Assembly (NCBI RefSeq): GCF_016785945.1
Contig: NZ_JAEMEF010000007.1
Span: 94,047 to 158,046, forward strand
From: Olleya sediminilitoris
GTDB lineage: Bacteria > Bacteroidota > Bacteroidia > Flavobacteriales > Flavobacteriaceae
Reading direction: 5' to 3'
Length of the DNA: 64,000 bases
Positions 1 to 8,466 of this stretch are shown one piece after another. The notes under the pieces were generated by a model, which made no database searches, was not told where the DNA came from, and saw only the letters and a list, made by a program, of their open reading frames with translations. The translations under genes and the position numbers were made by a program. Within the stretch, counting starts at the first letter, position 1. The number at the start of each line of letters is the position of its first letter.

Positions 1-23
1 AAGATTCATCTAATTTTAAAGCA

Positions 24-58
24 TAAAAAAACCGTTACAAACTGTAACGGTTTTTTTT
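24..58 (-). terminator. Rho-independent terminator of the repeat protein gene
   Basis: A perfect 9-bp stem (AACCGTTAC / GTAACGGTT, 30-38 and 44-52) with a 5-base loop is flanked by A-runs on the left and T-runs on the right. It can therefore stop transcription from either side. It lies just past the stop codon of the minus-strand gene at 76-2601. Confidence 0.85.
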
Positions 59-75
59 ATTATATGAGATAATGA

Positions 76-2601
76 CTACTTTTTAACCATTATCTTTTTA
101 GAAATATTTCTTACTTCAGAGTTTAACTTAAGGATGTAAAATCCTGCAGCTAATTCTGATGTACTAATTACACTAGAATTGTTAGATAACCTTCCTGCAA
201 GTACTTGTTTTCCGTTTATGTCTATCATATAGTAATTAAGCGCTTCATCTTTTAATAAATTAACTTTTACGTTTAATTGATTTACTACTGGATTAGGAAA
301 GGTTTTTACATCTGTAGATAGTTGAGCTTCTATAACAGCGTTACCTTTTACCTGTCCTACAGACACATTACTATTTCTATCTGTTGAACCAACAACAATT
401 ACCATTAATGGACTTCCTACTTCATCTAAATCTGCACAAATTTGGTTATTTGCGATTAAATCTAAAATATCAAAAGCTGTTGTTGTTCCTAAAGTAATAG
501 CATTTAAATTAAAAGTCTCAGGATTATAAGCTAAAGTATGCACTTTATAAAAACCTCCAACTTCAGGAATTGTTAGTTCTTGTGTGCTACTGTAACCCTC
601 AATTACTAAGTCATCTCCTTTTGTTAATAAAGTACTTAATTGGTAACCATTAGGTAAAACTGCATCATTGTTTAGGTTTACAGTAACTGTTACAGAAATT
701 CCTGGTGACACAATAGCTAAACCAGTTGATAAAGTAGAAGTTCCTGCTGAAGTTGCTTCGCATTCTAATACATCTACTAAAAAGAATGTAACTTCTTGTA
801 CATCACATAGTGTTGATGAAGCGTCATCTCCTGCAAATAATTGAGTTTCCACTTTAAAATTTCCAATACCTAAATCCCAACTAGTTTCAGTTGTTGGATA
901 AGCATAAGGTAAAGTATTATCTGTAACAACAGTTGTTGCTCCAGTTTCTAAATTTGTTATCGTAGTTATAGTACTTTCAGAAGCACCTACAACTAATGCA
1001 TCAATATAAAAATCTGAAGGTAAATCTGAAATATTATACTCGCCACCTTCAGTAATTGTAACTGATTCTGATCCGTTTGAAAAAGCAAAAACCTTTAAAT
1101 TACCACAAGGTGCTTCACAATTAATTGTGAATGTTACACAACTGTTAGCGCATTCAGTTCCGTTAGTATTATTCTCTGTATATATACTTGTACATAATTG
1201 GAAAGTACCACAACCGTGAGACCAAACTGAATTTGTTGCTCCAGGATATGTATAAGGCACAACGTTTTCAGTTTTGTTAAACACTTCTCCTGTATCAACA
1301 TTTGTTAATGTAAAGTATGCGCTTTCAAGAGGTCCTGAAGTTAATAAGTTAATATTAAAATCTGATGGAAGATTTTCTAAATCGTAACTTGATCCATCTA
1401 CAATTGCAACTGTTGCGTCAGAAAAGTTAGAAAACTCGAATCCATCAATTGTTCCACAAGGATCTTCACAAGTAATTGTAAATGTTAGACATGCTGAATC
1501 ACATTCTGTTCCATTTGCATAATTAGCTTGGTAAACACTCGAGCAGATTTGAAACGTACCACAACCATGAGACCAAACCGAATTAGTGGCTCCAGGATAA
1601 GTATAAGGCACTACATTTTCAGTTTTATTAAAAACTTCACCTGTATCGACATTTGTTAAAGTAAAATATGCGCTTTCAAGAGGTCCGGAAGTTAACAAGT
1701 TAATATTAAAGTCTGCAGGAAGATTTTCTAAATCATAACTTGCTCCATCTACAATTGTAATTGCAGCATCAGAGAAGTTAGAAAACTCAAATCCGTCTAT
1801 TTGACCACAAACAGTATTGTTTATTGTAAAATAAACCACTTCTTTATCACACATTGTGCTTTGACAGTAGTTATTTTCAAAAATCTTACCTATTAACTTA
1901 AAGTCACCTGTACCATAACTCCAAGCAGCATTACCACCTGGAATAGTGTATGGCAAATAATTTTCACCTACATTAAAAATTTGACCTGTTGTTAAGTTTT
2001 TTAGTCTTAAACTAGCACTTTCAGACTGACCATCTACCAATAAATCTACATAAAAATTATTTGGCAAAGCATCCAACTCATAAACACCATTATTTGTTAT
2101 GGCAACGCTTTCGGTTCCGTTTGTAAATTGGTAACCTGTAATATCTCCACAAGTTTGAGCAGGAGCACATGAAATATTAAATCTAATAGTTTCACTATCA
2201 CAATAACGTCCACAACTATTATATTTGTAAAGTTTTGCTTTAATTTCAAAATTTCCGCAACCATAATTCCAAGCACCATTTCCTCCAGGAAAAGTATATG
2301 GTAAATGATTTTCAGAAATAGTATATGATTGACCTGTATCTAAATTTCTTACATAATACTTGGCACTTTGTGAGTAACCATTTACTAATAAATCAATATA
2401 AAAATTGTTTGGTAAATCATTAATATAATAAGATTGATTATAATTTATTGCTGTTGAAGTTGTTCCGTTAGAAAACTGAAAACCTGAAATAGAACCACAA
2501 CGAGTGTCTTCTAAACCATAGGATTGAGATGAAAAAGCGAAAGCAAATAGCATTAATAACGCTTTAAAAACAAGCGTCTTTTTGGGTAGTTTTTTATACA
2601 T
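76..2601 (-). CDS. Type IX-secreted repeat protein with C-terminal sorting domain
   Basis: 841 residues. Residues 1-29 form a signal peptide (hydrophobic ALLMLFAFAFSS). Five tandem domains of about 115 residues follow, each opening with Cys-Gly at residues 35, 151, 265, 382 and 499. Each carries a conserved pattern of FxFSNG/F, an LPxxFxxxLL segment, a TNxxTG turn, a PYxxPG loop and paired cysteines, which suggests disulphide-stabilised beta-sandwich domains. A different, cysteine-poor beta domain spans about 607-735. Residues about 745-841 form a type IX secretion sorting domain (FPNPVVNQLNVKV at its start, KKIMVKK at its end). It is therefore expected on the cell surface or in the medium, exported by the machinery encoded at 39-46 kb. 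Repeats 3 and 4 are nearly identical in protein. The ligand is unknown: adhesin or binding protein is possible, and no catalytic motif was recognised. Confidence 0.8.
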   Translation of the reverse strand: MYKKLPKKTLVFKALLMLFAFAFSSQSYGLEDTRCGSISGFQFSNGTTSTAINYNQSYYINDLPNNFYIDLLVNGYSQSAKYYVRNLDTGQSYTISENHLPYTFPGGNGAWNYGCGNFEIKAKLYKYNSCGRYCDSETIRFNISCAPAQTCGDITGYQFTNGTESVAITNNGVYELDALPNNFYVDLLVDGQSESASLRLKNLTTGQIFNVGENYLPYTIPGGNAAWSYGTGDFKLIGKIFENNYCQSTMCDKEVVYFTINNTVCGQIDGFEFSNFSDAAITIVDGASYDLENLPADFNINLLTSGPLESAYFTLTNVDTGEVFNKTENVVPYTYPGATNSVWSHGCGTFQICSSVYQANYANGTECDSACLTFTITCEDPCGTIDGFEFSNFSDATVAIVDGSSYDLENLPSDFNINLLTSGPLESAYFTLTNVDTGEVFNKTENVVPYTYPGATNSVWSHGCGTFQLCTSIYTENNTNGTECANSCVTFTINCEAPCGNLKVFAFSNGSESVTITEGGEYNISDLPSDFYIDALVVGASESTITTITNLETGATTVVTDNTLPYAYPTTETSWDLGIGNFKVETQLFAGDDASSTLCDVQEVTFFLVDVLECEATSAGTSTLSTGLAIVSPGISVTVTVNLNNDAVLPNGYQLSTLLTKGDDLVIEGYSSTQELTIPEVGGFYKVHTLAYNPETFNLNAITLGTTTAFDILDLIANNQICADLDEVGSPLMVIVVGSTDRNSNVSVGQVKGNAVIEAQLSTDVKTFPNPVVNQLNVKVNLLKDEALNYYMIDINGKQVLAGRLSNNSSVISTSELAAGFYILKLNSEVRNISKKIMVKK

Positions 2602-2637
2602 ACTTTTAGGGTTTTGGATTAATTACATTTACAAATG

Positions 2638-2666
2638 CAAATCTAATTAACAATATTTTCCTACAA
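2638..2666 (-). promoter_or_regulatory. Flavobacterial promoter of the repeat protein gene
   Basis: On the minus strand TTG (2666-2664) and TAGATTTG (2645-2638) are 18 bases apart, matching the Bacteroidetes consensus TTG-N17-23-TAnnTTTG. The predicted transcription start is about 30 bases before the ATG at 2601. Confidence 0.55.
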
Positions 2667-2769
2667 TAAAATATTGGCTTAAGTGTTAAAAACTAGGCAT
2701 TAAAAGTTAAACGGTTAGATTGTTAAGACCAAACGCAGCAATATAAATTTTAACAAAAAAATTAAGGTT

Positions 2770-3351
2770 TTAAAATAACAACTTGATATTGGCGTATGAA
2801 TTACTTAATGCTTGTTTGGCTGCTTTTTCATTCAACCATTCTACTTTAGTAATACCTTCATTAATTTGAGGTTGCAACTCGTCTTCAAAATCAGAATACA
2901 TTTCAAACCAATGCGTAATTTTCAACTTTGATTTACCATTTCTTTTAAAAACATGATAAGTAACAGGAAGCGGTTTTACTATTTTTAAACCATCAACACC
3001 TGTCTCTTCTGCAACTTCTCTTATAGCTGTTTCTTCAATGGTTTCTTTTTTTTCGGCTTTACCTTTTGGTAAATCCCATTTATCATTTCTGTAAATAAAT
3101 AAAATGTCTCCTTTATTATTTAAAACCTTTCCACCTCCTGCAATAACATTGGGTAGTTTTTTTTTAAAAGCTTTCATTAATTTATCCTTATCATGACCAA
3201 TCAACCTAACAGAATTAATAGACTTTTTAGATATAGTCTGCAAGACCAAATCAATATTTACATCTTTAAGTAAAAAGTTTTTAAAGTCTGTTTCTTTTTC
3301 AACTGTGGTTGTAAGATATATTGGTTTATCGTTAACAAAAATACATTGCAT
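2770..3351 (-). CDS. Nudix hydrolase
   Basis: 193 residues. A complete Nudix box of the form Gx5Ex7REUxEExGU lies at about residues 97-119 (it ends REVAEETGV), inside an alpha/beta/alpha fold spanning about 68-190. It should hydrolyse a nucleoside diphosphate linked to another moiety, with a divalent metal held by the glutamates. The first 65 residues are a family-specific N-terminal extension without a recognised motif. The gene diverges from pyrE. Its proximity to pyrE could mean a nucleotide-sanitising role, but the substrate cannot be read from the sequence. Confidence 0.85.
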   Translation of the reverse strand: MQCIFVNDKPIYLTTTVEKETDFKNFLLKDVNIDLVLQTISKKSINSVRLIGHDKDKLMKAFKKKLPNVIAGGGKVLNNKGDILFIYRNDKWDLPKGKAEKKETIEETAIREVAEETGVDGLKIVKPLPVTYHVFKRNGKSKLKITHWFEMYSDFEDELQPQINEGITKVEWLNEKAAKQALSNSYANIKLLF

Positions 3352-3460
3352 AAAAAATGGTGAATCAAGTTTAGTTAGGTAAAAATATCAAAATTAATGA
3401 CATGGTTTGCAGCTTGTAATTTATTTTAAAATTAATTTTAAGTCAAATTAAATAAATCAG

Positions 3461-3468
3461 TATTTTTG
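3461..3468 (+). promoter_or_regulatory. Candidate -7 element of pyrE
   Basis: TATTTTTG matches the flavobacterial -7 consensus TAnnTTTG. It ends only four bases before the pyrE ATG at 3473, so the transcript would have almost no leader. No TTG -33 element is seen at the usual distance. Confidence 0.35.
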
Positions 3469-3472
3469 TCCT

Positions 3473-4117
3473 ATGATTTTTAATAAACAAACTGCCAGAC
3501 AAACCGCAAAAGTATTATTGCAAATTAATGCGATAAAATTACAACCAAAGGATCCTTTTACTTGGGCTTCAGGTTGGAAATCGCCAATATACTGTGATAA
3601 TCGCGTTGTATTATCTTACCCTCCTGTAAGAAATTATATTAGAGAAGAAATAAGTAAATTTATAGAAGAGCATTATGGAAAACCAGATGTAATTGCTGGT
3701 GTTGCAACAGGTGCAATTGGTATAGGAATACTTGTAGCAGAATATTTAGGATTACCTTTTGTATATGTACGTCCAGAAGCTAAGGGTCATGGTCGTAAAA
3801 ACCAAATTGAAGGTCATATAGAAAGCGGACAAAATGTAGTTGTTGTAGAAGATCTGATTAGCACAGGAAAAAGTAGCCTTAATGCTGTTAAAGCTTTAAA
3901 AGAAGCTAATGTTAACGTTAAGGGTATGATTGCAATATTTTCTTATGGTTTTGAAGTTTCTAAAAACAATTTCGAGTCAGAAAACATTACTTTACACACA
4001 TTAAGTAATTACGAAAACCTTTTAAAAGAAGCTGCTTCAAGTAACTATATTTCTGAAAAAGAAATAGAAACGTTAAGTCAATGGAATGCCAACCCAAGTG
4101 TTTGGAACGCTAATTGA
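3473..4117 (+). CDS. pyrE: Orotate phosphoribosyltransferase
   Basis: 214 residues, the family's usual length. It transfers phosphoribose from PRPP to orotate, giving OMP in de novo pyrimidine synthesis in the cytoplasm. The PRPP-binding signature VVVVEDLISTGKSS lies at about residues 122-136, and the orotate/substrate region FTWASGWKSPIYCDNR near residues 29-44 is typical of the Bacteroidetes form. The start at 3473 gives the expected N-terminus (MIFNKQTA). The downstream SRPBCC gene follows in the same direction after 64 bases and may be co-transcribed. Confidence 0.97.
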   Translation: MIFNKQTARQTAKVLLQINAIKLQPKDPFTWASGWKSPIYCDNRVVLSYPPVRNYIREEISKFIEEHYGKPDVIAGVATGAIGIGILVAEYLGLPFVYVRPEAKGHGRKNQIEGHIESGQNVVVVEDLISTGKSSLNAVKALKEANVNVKGMIAIFSYGFEVSKNNFESENITLHTLSNYENLLKEAASSNYISEKEIETLSQWNANPSVWNAN

Positions 4118-4130
4118 TATAGTAGTATTA

Positions 4131-4147
4131 ATTGTGTAAAACACAAT
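4131..4147 (+). repeat. Short perfect inverted repeat after pyrE
   Basis: ATTGTGT-AAA-ACACAAT, a 7-bp stem with a 3-base loop between pyrE and the SRPBCC gene. It lacks a T-run, so it may be a weak attenuator or an operator-like site rather than a full terminator. Confidence 0.35.
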
Positions 4148-4181
4148 CAAATTTTAAACTTAATTTAAAGACCATTAAATA

Positions 4182-4589
4182 ATGACATTAGAAAGCCCAA
4201 AAGCAATCCTTGATAAATCAGCCGAAGACACGTTTAACTTTTTAAGCGATGTTAAAAACTTTAAAAGCTTAATGCCTGAAAACATAAGCAAATTTGAAGT
4301 TTTAGGTGAAGATAAATTTTTATTTGCACTTAAAGGAATGCCAGAAATAGTATTAAAAAAGAAAGAAATGACGCCTAACAGCAAAATTGTTTTAGGTGCT
4401 GCTGGAGGTAAAATTGACTTTGCTTTAATTGGTAACATCAAAGAAATTGAGGCTAATAAAACTGAGGTTCAGTTAACTTTTGAAGGCGAGTTTAATGCTA
4501 TGATGGCAATGATGATTAAAAAGCCAATTAGTAAATTTATAGAGACTTTAGCTGCAAATATGCCTGAAGCAATTAATACAACAGCTTAA
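4182..4589 (+). CDS. SRPBCC-family (START-like) protein
   Basis: 135 residues. The overall pattern fits the helix-grip SRPBCC/polyketide-cyclase-like fold: an N-terminal strand, then the AEDTFNFLSDVKNFKSLMP helix region, alternating beta strands with a glycine-rich turn (GAAGGKIDF), and a long C-terminal helix ending FIETLAANMPEAI. Such proteins bind a small hydrophobic ligand, and the ligand here is unknown. The gene follows pyrE on the same strand, and its last 17 bases overlap the end of the convergent biotin ligase gene. Confidence 0.7.
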   Translation: MTLESPKAILDKSAEDTFNFLSDVKNFKSLMPENISKFEVLGEDKFLFALKGMPEIVLKKKEMTPNSKIVLGAAGGKIDFALIGNIKEIEANKTEVQLTFEGEFNAMMAMMIKKPISKFIETLAANMPEAINTTA

Positions 4590-5298
4590 TAGTTTTCAAA
4601 TCAAAGGTTTTTAGTTCTTGATCTTCAACCATAACTTTTAATAAACCTTCATTAGAGACACCTTTTATAATACCAGAAAATAAACCTTCATCAGATTTAA
4701 ATGTTGAAGGTTTTTCTTTTCTAAATAAATAAGATTCATAATTATTTTTTAAAGCTGAAGTATCATTTTCTAAAAGCTTTAATTGTATTTCTAGATGCTT
4801 AAGTATTAGATGTAAGATTTCATCTAAATCATAATTTAATCCTGTTATTAATTTTAAAGATCCTGCCTGAGGTAAATCTTCAAATTTTAGCTGGTTGACA
4901 TTTAAACCAACACCTACTATTGAGGACACAATATGACTTTGTTTTATGACATTTTCAATTAAAATACCACATATTTTTTTATTAGCTGACAAAATGTCGT
5001 TAGGCCATTTTATACTTAATTTAGGAATTTGTAACGTTTCTAAAGCTTTAATAATTGCTAAAGACACAGCCATGCTAATTTTAAATTGGTCTTCAAACTC
5101 AAACTGCTTAAAGCCTTTATAGACACTAAACGTTAGGTTTTTAAAAGATTCTGATTGCCAAGCAGATCCCATTTGACCTCGTCCTTTAGACTGTGTGCTA
5201 GTGACAACAGTTGTAAAATCTTGTACAGAACTTTCCAAACTTAGATTACGCATAAACCTATTTGTGGATTCAGTGGCATTAAGTTTGATTATACGCAT
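4573..5298 (-). CDS. birA: Biotin--[acetyl-CoA-carboxylase] ligase
   Basis: 241 residues. It activates biotin with ATP and attaches it to the carboxyl-carrier lysine of biotin enzymes. The biotinyl-AMP loop region TSTQSKGRGQMGSAWQSE (about residues 33-50) and the catalytic motif IKWPNDI (about 98-104) followed by KKICGILIE are present. There is no N-terminal winged-helix domain, so this is the ligase-only form and not a biotin repressor. The 3' end overlaps the SRPBCC gene by 17 bases. It diverges from rsfS. Confidence 0.92.
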   Translation of the reverse strand: MRIIKLNATESTNRFMRNLSLESSVQDFTTVVTSTQSKGRGQMGSAWQSESFKNLTFSVYKGFKQFEFEDQFKISMAVSLAIIKALETLQIPKLSIKWPNDILSANKKICGILIENVIKQSHIVSSIVGVGLNVNQLKFEDLPQAGSLKLITGLNYDLDEILHLILKHLEIQLKLLENDTSALKNNYESYLFRKEKPSTFKSDEGLFSGIIKGVSNEGLLKVMVEDQELKTFDLKTIKLLY

Positions 5299-5365
5299 AT
5301 TAAATAGTTATCTTCGTATTGTAAAATCTTATGATTTTTTTAGAGTATAAAGAACTTAAAAATAA

Positions 5366-5373
5366 TAACTTTG
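5366..5373 (+). promoter_or_regulatory. Candidate -7 element of rsfS-ftsH
   Basis: TAACTTTG matches TAnnTTTG and ends 20 bases before the rsfS ATG, a usual distance. No clear TTG -33 element was found. Confidence 0.4.
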
Positions 5374-5393
5374 CACAAATTTAAATATTATTA

Positions 5394-5765
5394 ATGGCGA
5401 AAAAAGATTCAAACGTAGACGCGCTAATTGCAACAATGCTAGAAGGCATAGAGGATGTTAAAGGAAAAGGAATAAACATTCTTGATTTAAGAGAAATTGA
5501 AAACACGGTTTGTGACTACTTTGTAATTTGCGAAGGTACTTCTAACACACAAGTTAACGCCATTGTCAATTCAATACAAAAAAAAGTAAGTAAATCATTA
5601 AAAGATAAACCTTGGCATATTGAAGGTGAATCTAATGGTGAATGGGTACTTATGGATTACGTAAACGTCGTGGTTCACGTTTTTCAAAAACACATAAGAG
5701 AATATTACGATATAGAGAGTCTTTGGGGAGATGCTAAATTGACCGTTATCGAAACAAATTATTAA
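5394..5765 (+). CDS. rsfS: Ribosomal silencing factor RsfS
   Basis: 123 residues, full length for the RsfS/Iojap family. The protein binds uL14 on the large ribosomal subunit and blocks subunit joining when nutrients are short. The family core is visible: ILDLREIENTVCDYFVICEG (about residues 26-45), then WHIEGESNGEWVLMDYVNVVVHVF, then the closing YYDIESLWGDA. It is nine bases upstream of ftsH on the same strand, an arrangement common in Bacteroidetes. Confidence 0.95.
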   Translation: MAKKDSNVDALIATMLEGIEDVKGKGINILDLREIENTVCDYFVICEGTSNTQVNAIVNSIQKKVSKSLKDKPWHIEGESNGEWVLMDYVNVVVHVFQKHIREYYDIESLWGDAKLTVIETNY

Positions 5766-5774
5766 ACACATTAC

Positions 5775-7739
5775 ATGGCTGATAAAAACAAAAAAATAGC
5801 ACCAAAAAAACCTAAATTTAATCCATATTGGATTTATGGAGGTATCATAATCTTTTTTATAGCACTTCAAGTATTTGGTAGTAGCTCTAGCAGTGCCGAA
5901 AAAACTTCGCCTTCACAATTTTTTGATTATTTAAGAAATGGTGATGTTGAAAAAGTAGATATCGTAAACGAAACTACTGCTAAAGTTTACCTTACTAAAG
6001 AAGCTGAAGCAAAAGAAGAGCATAAAAAATCTAAGCCAACTTCAATTTTTCCAACAACAACAAAATTACCTAACTACTCTTTTCAGTTTGGTGATTTAGC
6101 GTTGTTTCAAGAATCTATTGATGATATTAATAAAGAGTTAGGTAAAGACAATGCTGCACAAGTAACTTTTAGCATTGATAGTAACCCTTGGGGAGAACTA
6201 CTTTTCAGCTTACTACCATTTGTTTTACTTATTGGTGTTTGGATTTTCATTATGCGTCGCATGTCCTCTGGAGGAGGTGGAGGTGCTGGTGGACAGATAT
6301 TTAATATTGGTAAATCTAAAGCCAAATTATTTGACGAAAACTCGCAAGTAAAAACAACCTTTAAAGATGTTGCTGGATTAGAAGGCGCAAAAGAAGAAGT
6401 TCAAGAAATTGTTGATTTCTTAAAAAACCCAGAAAAATACACCAATTTAGGAGGTAAAATACCTAAAGGAGCCTTGTTAGTAGGACCTCCAGGAACAGGA
6501 AAAACCTTATTAGCAAAAGCTGTAGCAGGTGAAGCTAAAGTGCCATTTTTCTCTTTATCAGGATCAGATTTTGTAGAAATGTTTGTTGGTGTTGGAGCTT
6601 CTCGTGTGAGAGACTTATTTAAACAAGCTAAAGAAAAATCTCCTGCAATTATTTTTATTGATGAAATTGATGCAATAGGAAGAGCAAGAGGTAAAAACGC
6701 AATGTCTGGTAGTAATGATGAACGTGAAAACACGCTTAACCAATTACTAACTGAAATGGATGGTTTTGGAACTAACACTAACGTTATAGTTTTAGCTGCC
6801 ACAAACAGAGCTGATATTTTAGATAAAGCATTAATGCGTGCAGGACGTTTTGATAGACAAATACATGTAGATCTTCCAAACTTAACTGAGCGTAAAGCAA
6901 TATTTGAAGTACACCTTAAACCACTAAAAAAAGTAGCTGGTTTAGATATTGAATTTTTATCAAAACAAACACCAGGATTTTCTGGAGCTGATATTGCAAA
7001 CTTATGTAACGAAGCTGCATTAATTGCTGCAAGAAACGATAAAAAAGCTGTTGAAAAGCAAGACTTTTTAGATGCTGTTGACCGTATTGTAGGTGGACTT
7101 GAAAAACGTAGTAATTTATTTTCTGTAGAAGAAAAGAAAACTATTGCTTATCATGAAGCTGGACACGCAACAGTAAGTTGGTTTTTAGAGCATGCAGATC
7201 CATTAGTAAAAGTGACTATCGTACCAAGAGGTCGTAGTTTAGGTGCTGCATGGTATTTACCACAAGAGGCTTACATCACTAGAACCAATAAGTTTTTAGA
7301 CGAAATCTGTGTAACAATGGGAGGACGTGCTGCCGAAAAAATAATCTTTGATCAAATATCTACAGGTGCTTTAAGCGATCTTGAAAACGTAACCAAAAAA
7401 GCAAAAGCAATGGTTATGATATACGGATTAAATGAAAAGGTAGGAAACATAACGTATTACGATCCTGCTGGAGAAAGTGGCTTTGTAAAGCCTTACAGTG
7501 AAAAAACAGCTGAATTAATTGATAACGAAATTAAGAATATAGTTGAAACTCAGTTTCAACGTGCTTTAGACTTATTAGAATCTAAAAAGGATGTCCTTAA
7601 CAAGTTAGCAGAACGATTAATTGAAAGAGAAGTTATATTTAAGGATGATTTAGAAGAAATTTTAGGAAAGCGTCCTTTTGAAGATATCGATAGAAAACCT
7701 TCTGAAAAACTTTTACCTGAAAACAATTTAGAGAACTAA
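5775..7739 (+). CDS. ftsH: ATP-dependent zinc metalloprotease FtsH
   Basis: 654 residues. Membrane-anchored AAA+ protease that extracts and degrades membrane and short-lived cytosolic proteins. Membrane segments lie at about residues 17-35 and 141-160, with the periplasmic FtsH extracellular domain between. A glycine-rich linker follows, then the AAA module with Walker A GPPGTGKT (about 237), Walker B FIDEID (about 294), the second region of homology around NRADILDKALMRAGRFD, and the zinc motif HEAGH (about 460). The C-terminus is charged. It shares an operon with rsfS; a hairpin at 7768-7808 separates it from the next operon. Confidence 0.98.
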   Translation: MADKNKKIAPKKPKFNPYWIYGGIIIFFIALQVFGSSSSSAEKTSPSQFFDYLRNGDVEKVDIVNETTAKVYLTKEAEAKEEHKKSKPTSIFPTTTKLPNYSFQFGDLALFQESIDDINKELGKDNAAQVTFSIDSNPWGELLFSLLPFVLLIGVWIFIMRRMSSGGGGGAGGQIFNIGKSKAKLFDENSQVKTTFKDVAGLEGAKEEVQEIVDFLKNPEKYTNLGGKIPKGALLVGPPGTGKTLLAKAVAGEAKVPFFSLSGSDFVEMFVGVGASRVRDLFKQAKEKSPAIIFIDEIDAIGRARGKNAMSGSNDERENTLNQLLTEMDGFGTNTNVIVLAATNRADILDKALMRAGRFDRQIHVDLPNLTERKAIFEVHLKPLKKVAGLDIEFLSKQTPGFSGADIANLCNEAALIAARNDKKAVEKQDFLDAVDRIVGGLEKRSNLFSVEEKKTIAYHEAGHATVSWFLEHADPLVKVTIVPRGRSLGAAWYLPQEAYITRTNKFLDEICVTMGGRAAEKIIFDQISTGALSDLENVTKKAKAMVMIYGLNEKVGNITYYDPAGESGFVKPYSEKTAELIDNEIKNIVETQFQRALDLLESKKDVLNKLAERLIEREVIFKDDLEEILGKRPFEDIDRKPSEKLLPENNLEN

Positions 7740-7767
7740 GTTTTTTCAGTTTATCATAATATTGTCA

Positions 7768-7808
7768 AAAATCTTAGATTATCGCTTTAGATAGTCTAAG
7801 ATTTTTTA
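7768..7808 (+). terminator. Terminator after ftsH
   Basis: AATCTTAGA (7770-7778) pairs with TCTAAGATT (7795-7803), followed by a T-run. It ends the rsfS-ftsH transcript 46 bases before the LUD gene. Confidence 0.75.
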
Positions 7809-7853
7809 TATTTGGTAATTCCTAGAATAAATCATAGATTATAGCAGTGAATA

Positions 7854-8462
7854 ATGAGCTTGTTTAGAAAATTTTTTAGTTCTAAATCTCAAAAGGAAAA
7901 GGAAGAAACAAAGTCTGATGAAAGAGGCAAGTATATGCCTACTCAAGAATTACCTATAGACGAAAGCTTCACTATTAATTTCAAAAAAAATGGAGGTAAA
8001 TTTCTATACTGCGATTCCATGGATGAAGTTTATGATAATTTAAACAATATTATTTTAGAAAACAATTGGGAAGACCATTCTGCTTTTTTTTATGATGAAA
8101 ATTTAAATGATAAATTTAAATCTTCACAATTAAAAACAAGTAAAACACTATCAGAATGCACTTATTTTATTACTACTTGTGAAAATCTAATTGCTAATGA
8201 TGGTTCATTATTAGTGTGCTCTAATCAATTGGCTGAGAAAAAGCTAAATGAATTCCCAAATAACGTTATTGTATTTGCGACTACAAGCCAGATTGTTTCA
8301 AACATAGGTGAAGGCCTTAGAGAAATAAAAAACAAAAACACTTCTAAAATCCCTACAAACATCACAACCATAAAACATTTTAAATTACAAGAGGAAAAAG
8401 ACTTTTTATCTTATGGAAGCAGTACAAAAAACTTATATTTGTTGCTTTTAGAAGACCTTTAG
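7854..8462 (+). CDS. LUD-domain protein (LutC/YkgG-like)
   Basis: 202 residues. The C-terminal two thirds fit the LUD domain: the strand-turn DGSLLVCSNQLAEKKLNEFP, then NVIVFATTSQIVSNIGEGL, typical of the lactate-utilisation LutC/YkgG fold. The N-terminus is basic and not recognised. No LutA/LutB partners are nearby, so a role in lactate oxidation is not supported. The position just before cdsA and psd is a recurrent Flavobacteria arrangement and suggests co-transcription (4-base gap to cdsA). Function is unproven. Confidence 0.7.
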   Translation: MSLFRKFFSSKSQKEKEETKSDERGKYMPTQELPIDESFTINFKKNGGKFLYCDSMDEVYDNLNNIILENNWEDHSAFFYDENLNDKFKSSQLKTSKTLSECTYFITTCENLIANDGSLLVCSNQLAEKKLNEFPNNVIVFATTSQIVSNIGEGLREIKNKNTSKIPTNITTIKHFKLQEEKDFLSYGSSTKNLYLLLLEDL

Positions 8463-8466
8463 TTTT

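Noticed and set aside
1128..2499. Regularly spaced repeats that might suggest a CRISPR array
   Set aside because: Spacing is about 345 bases and the repeats encode protein domains in one frame; no short repeat-spacer structure.
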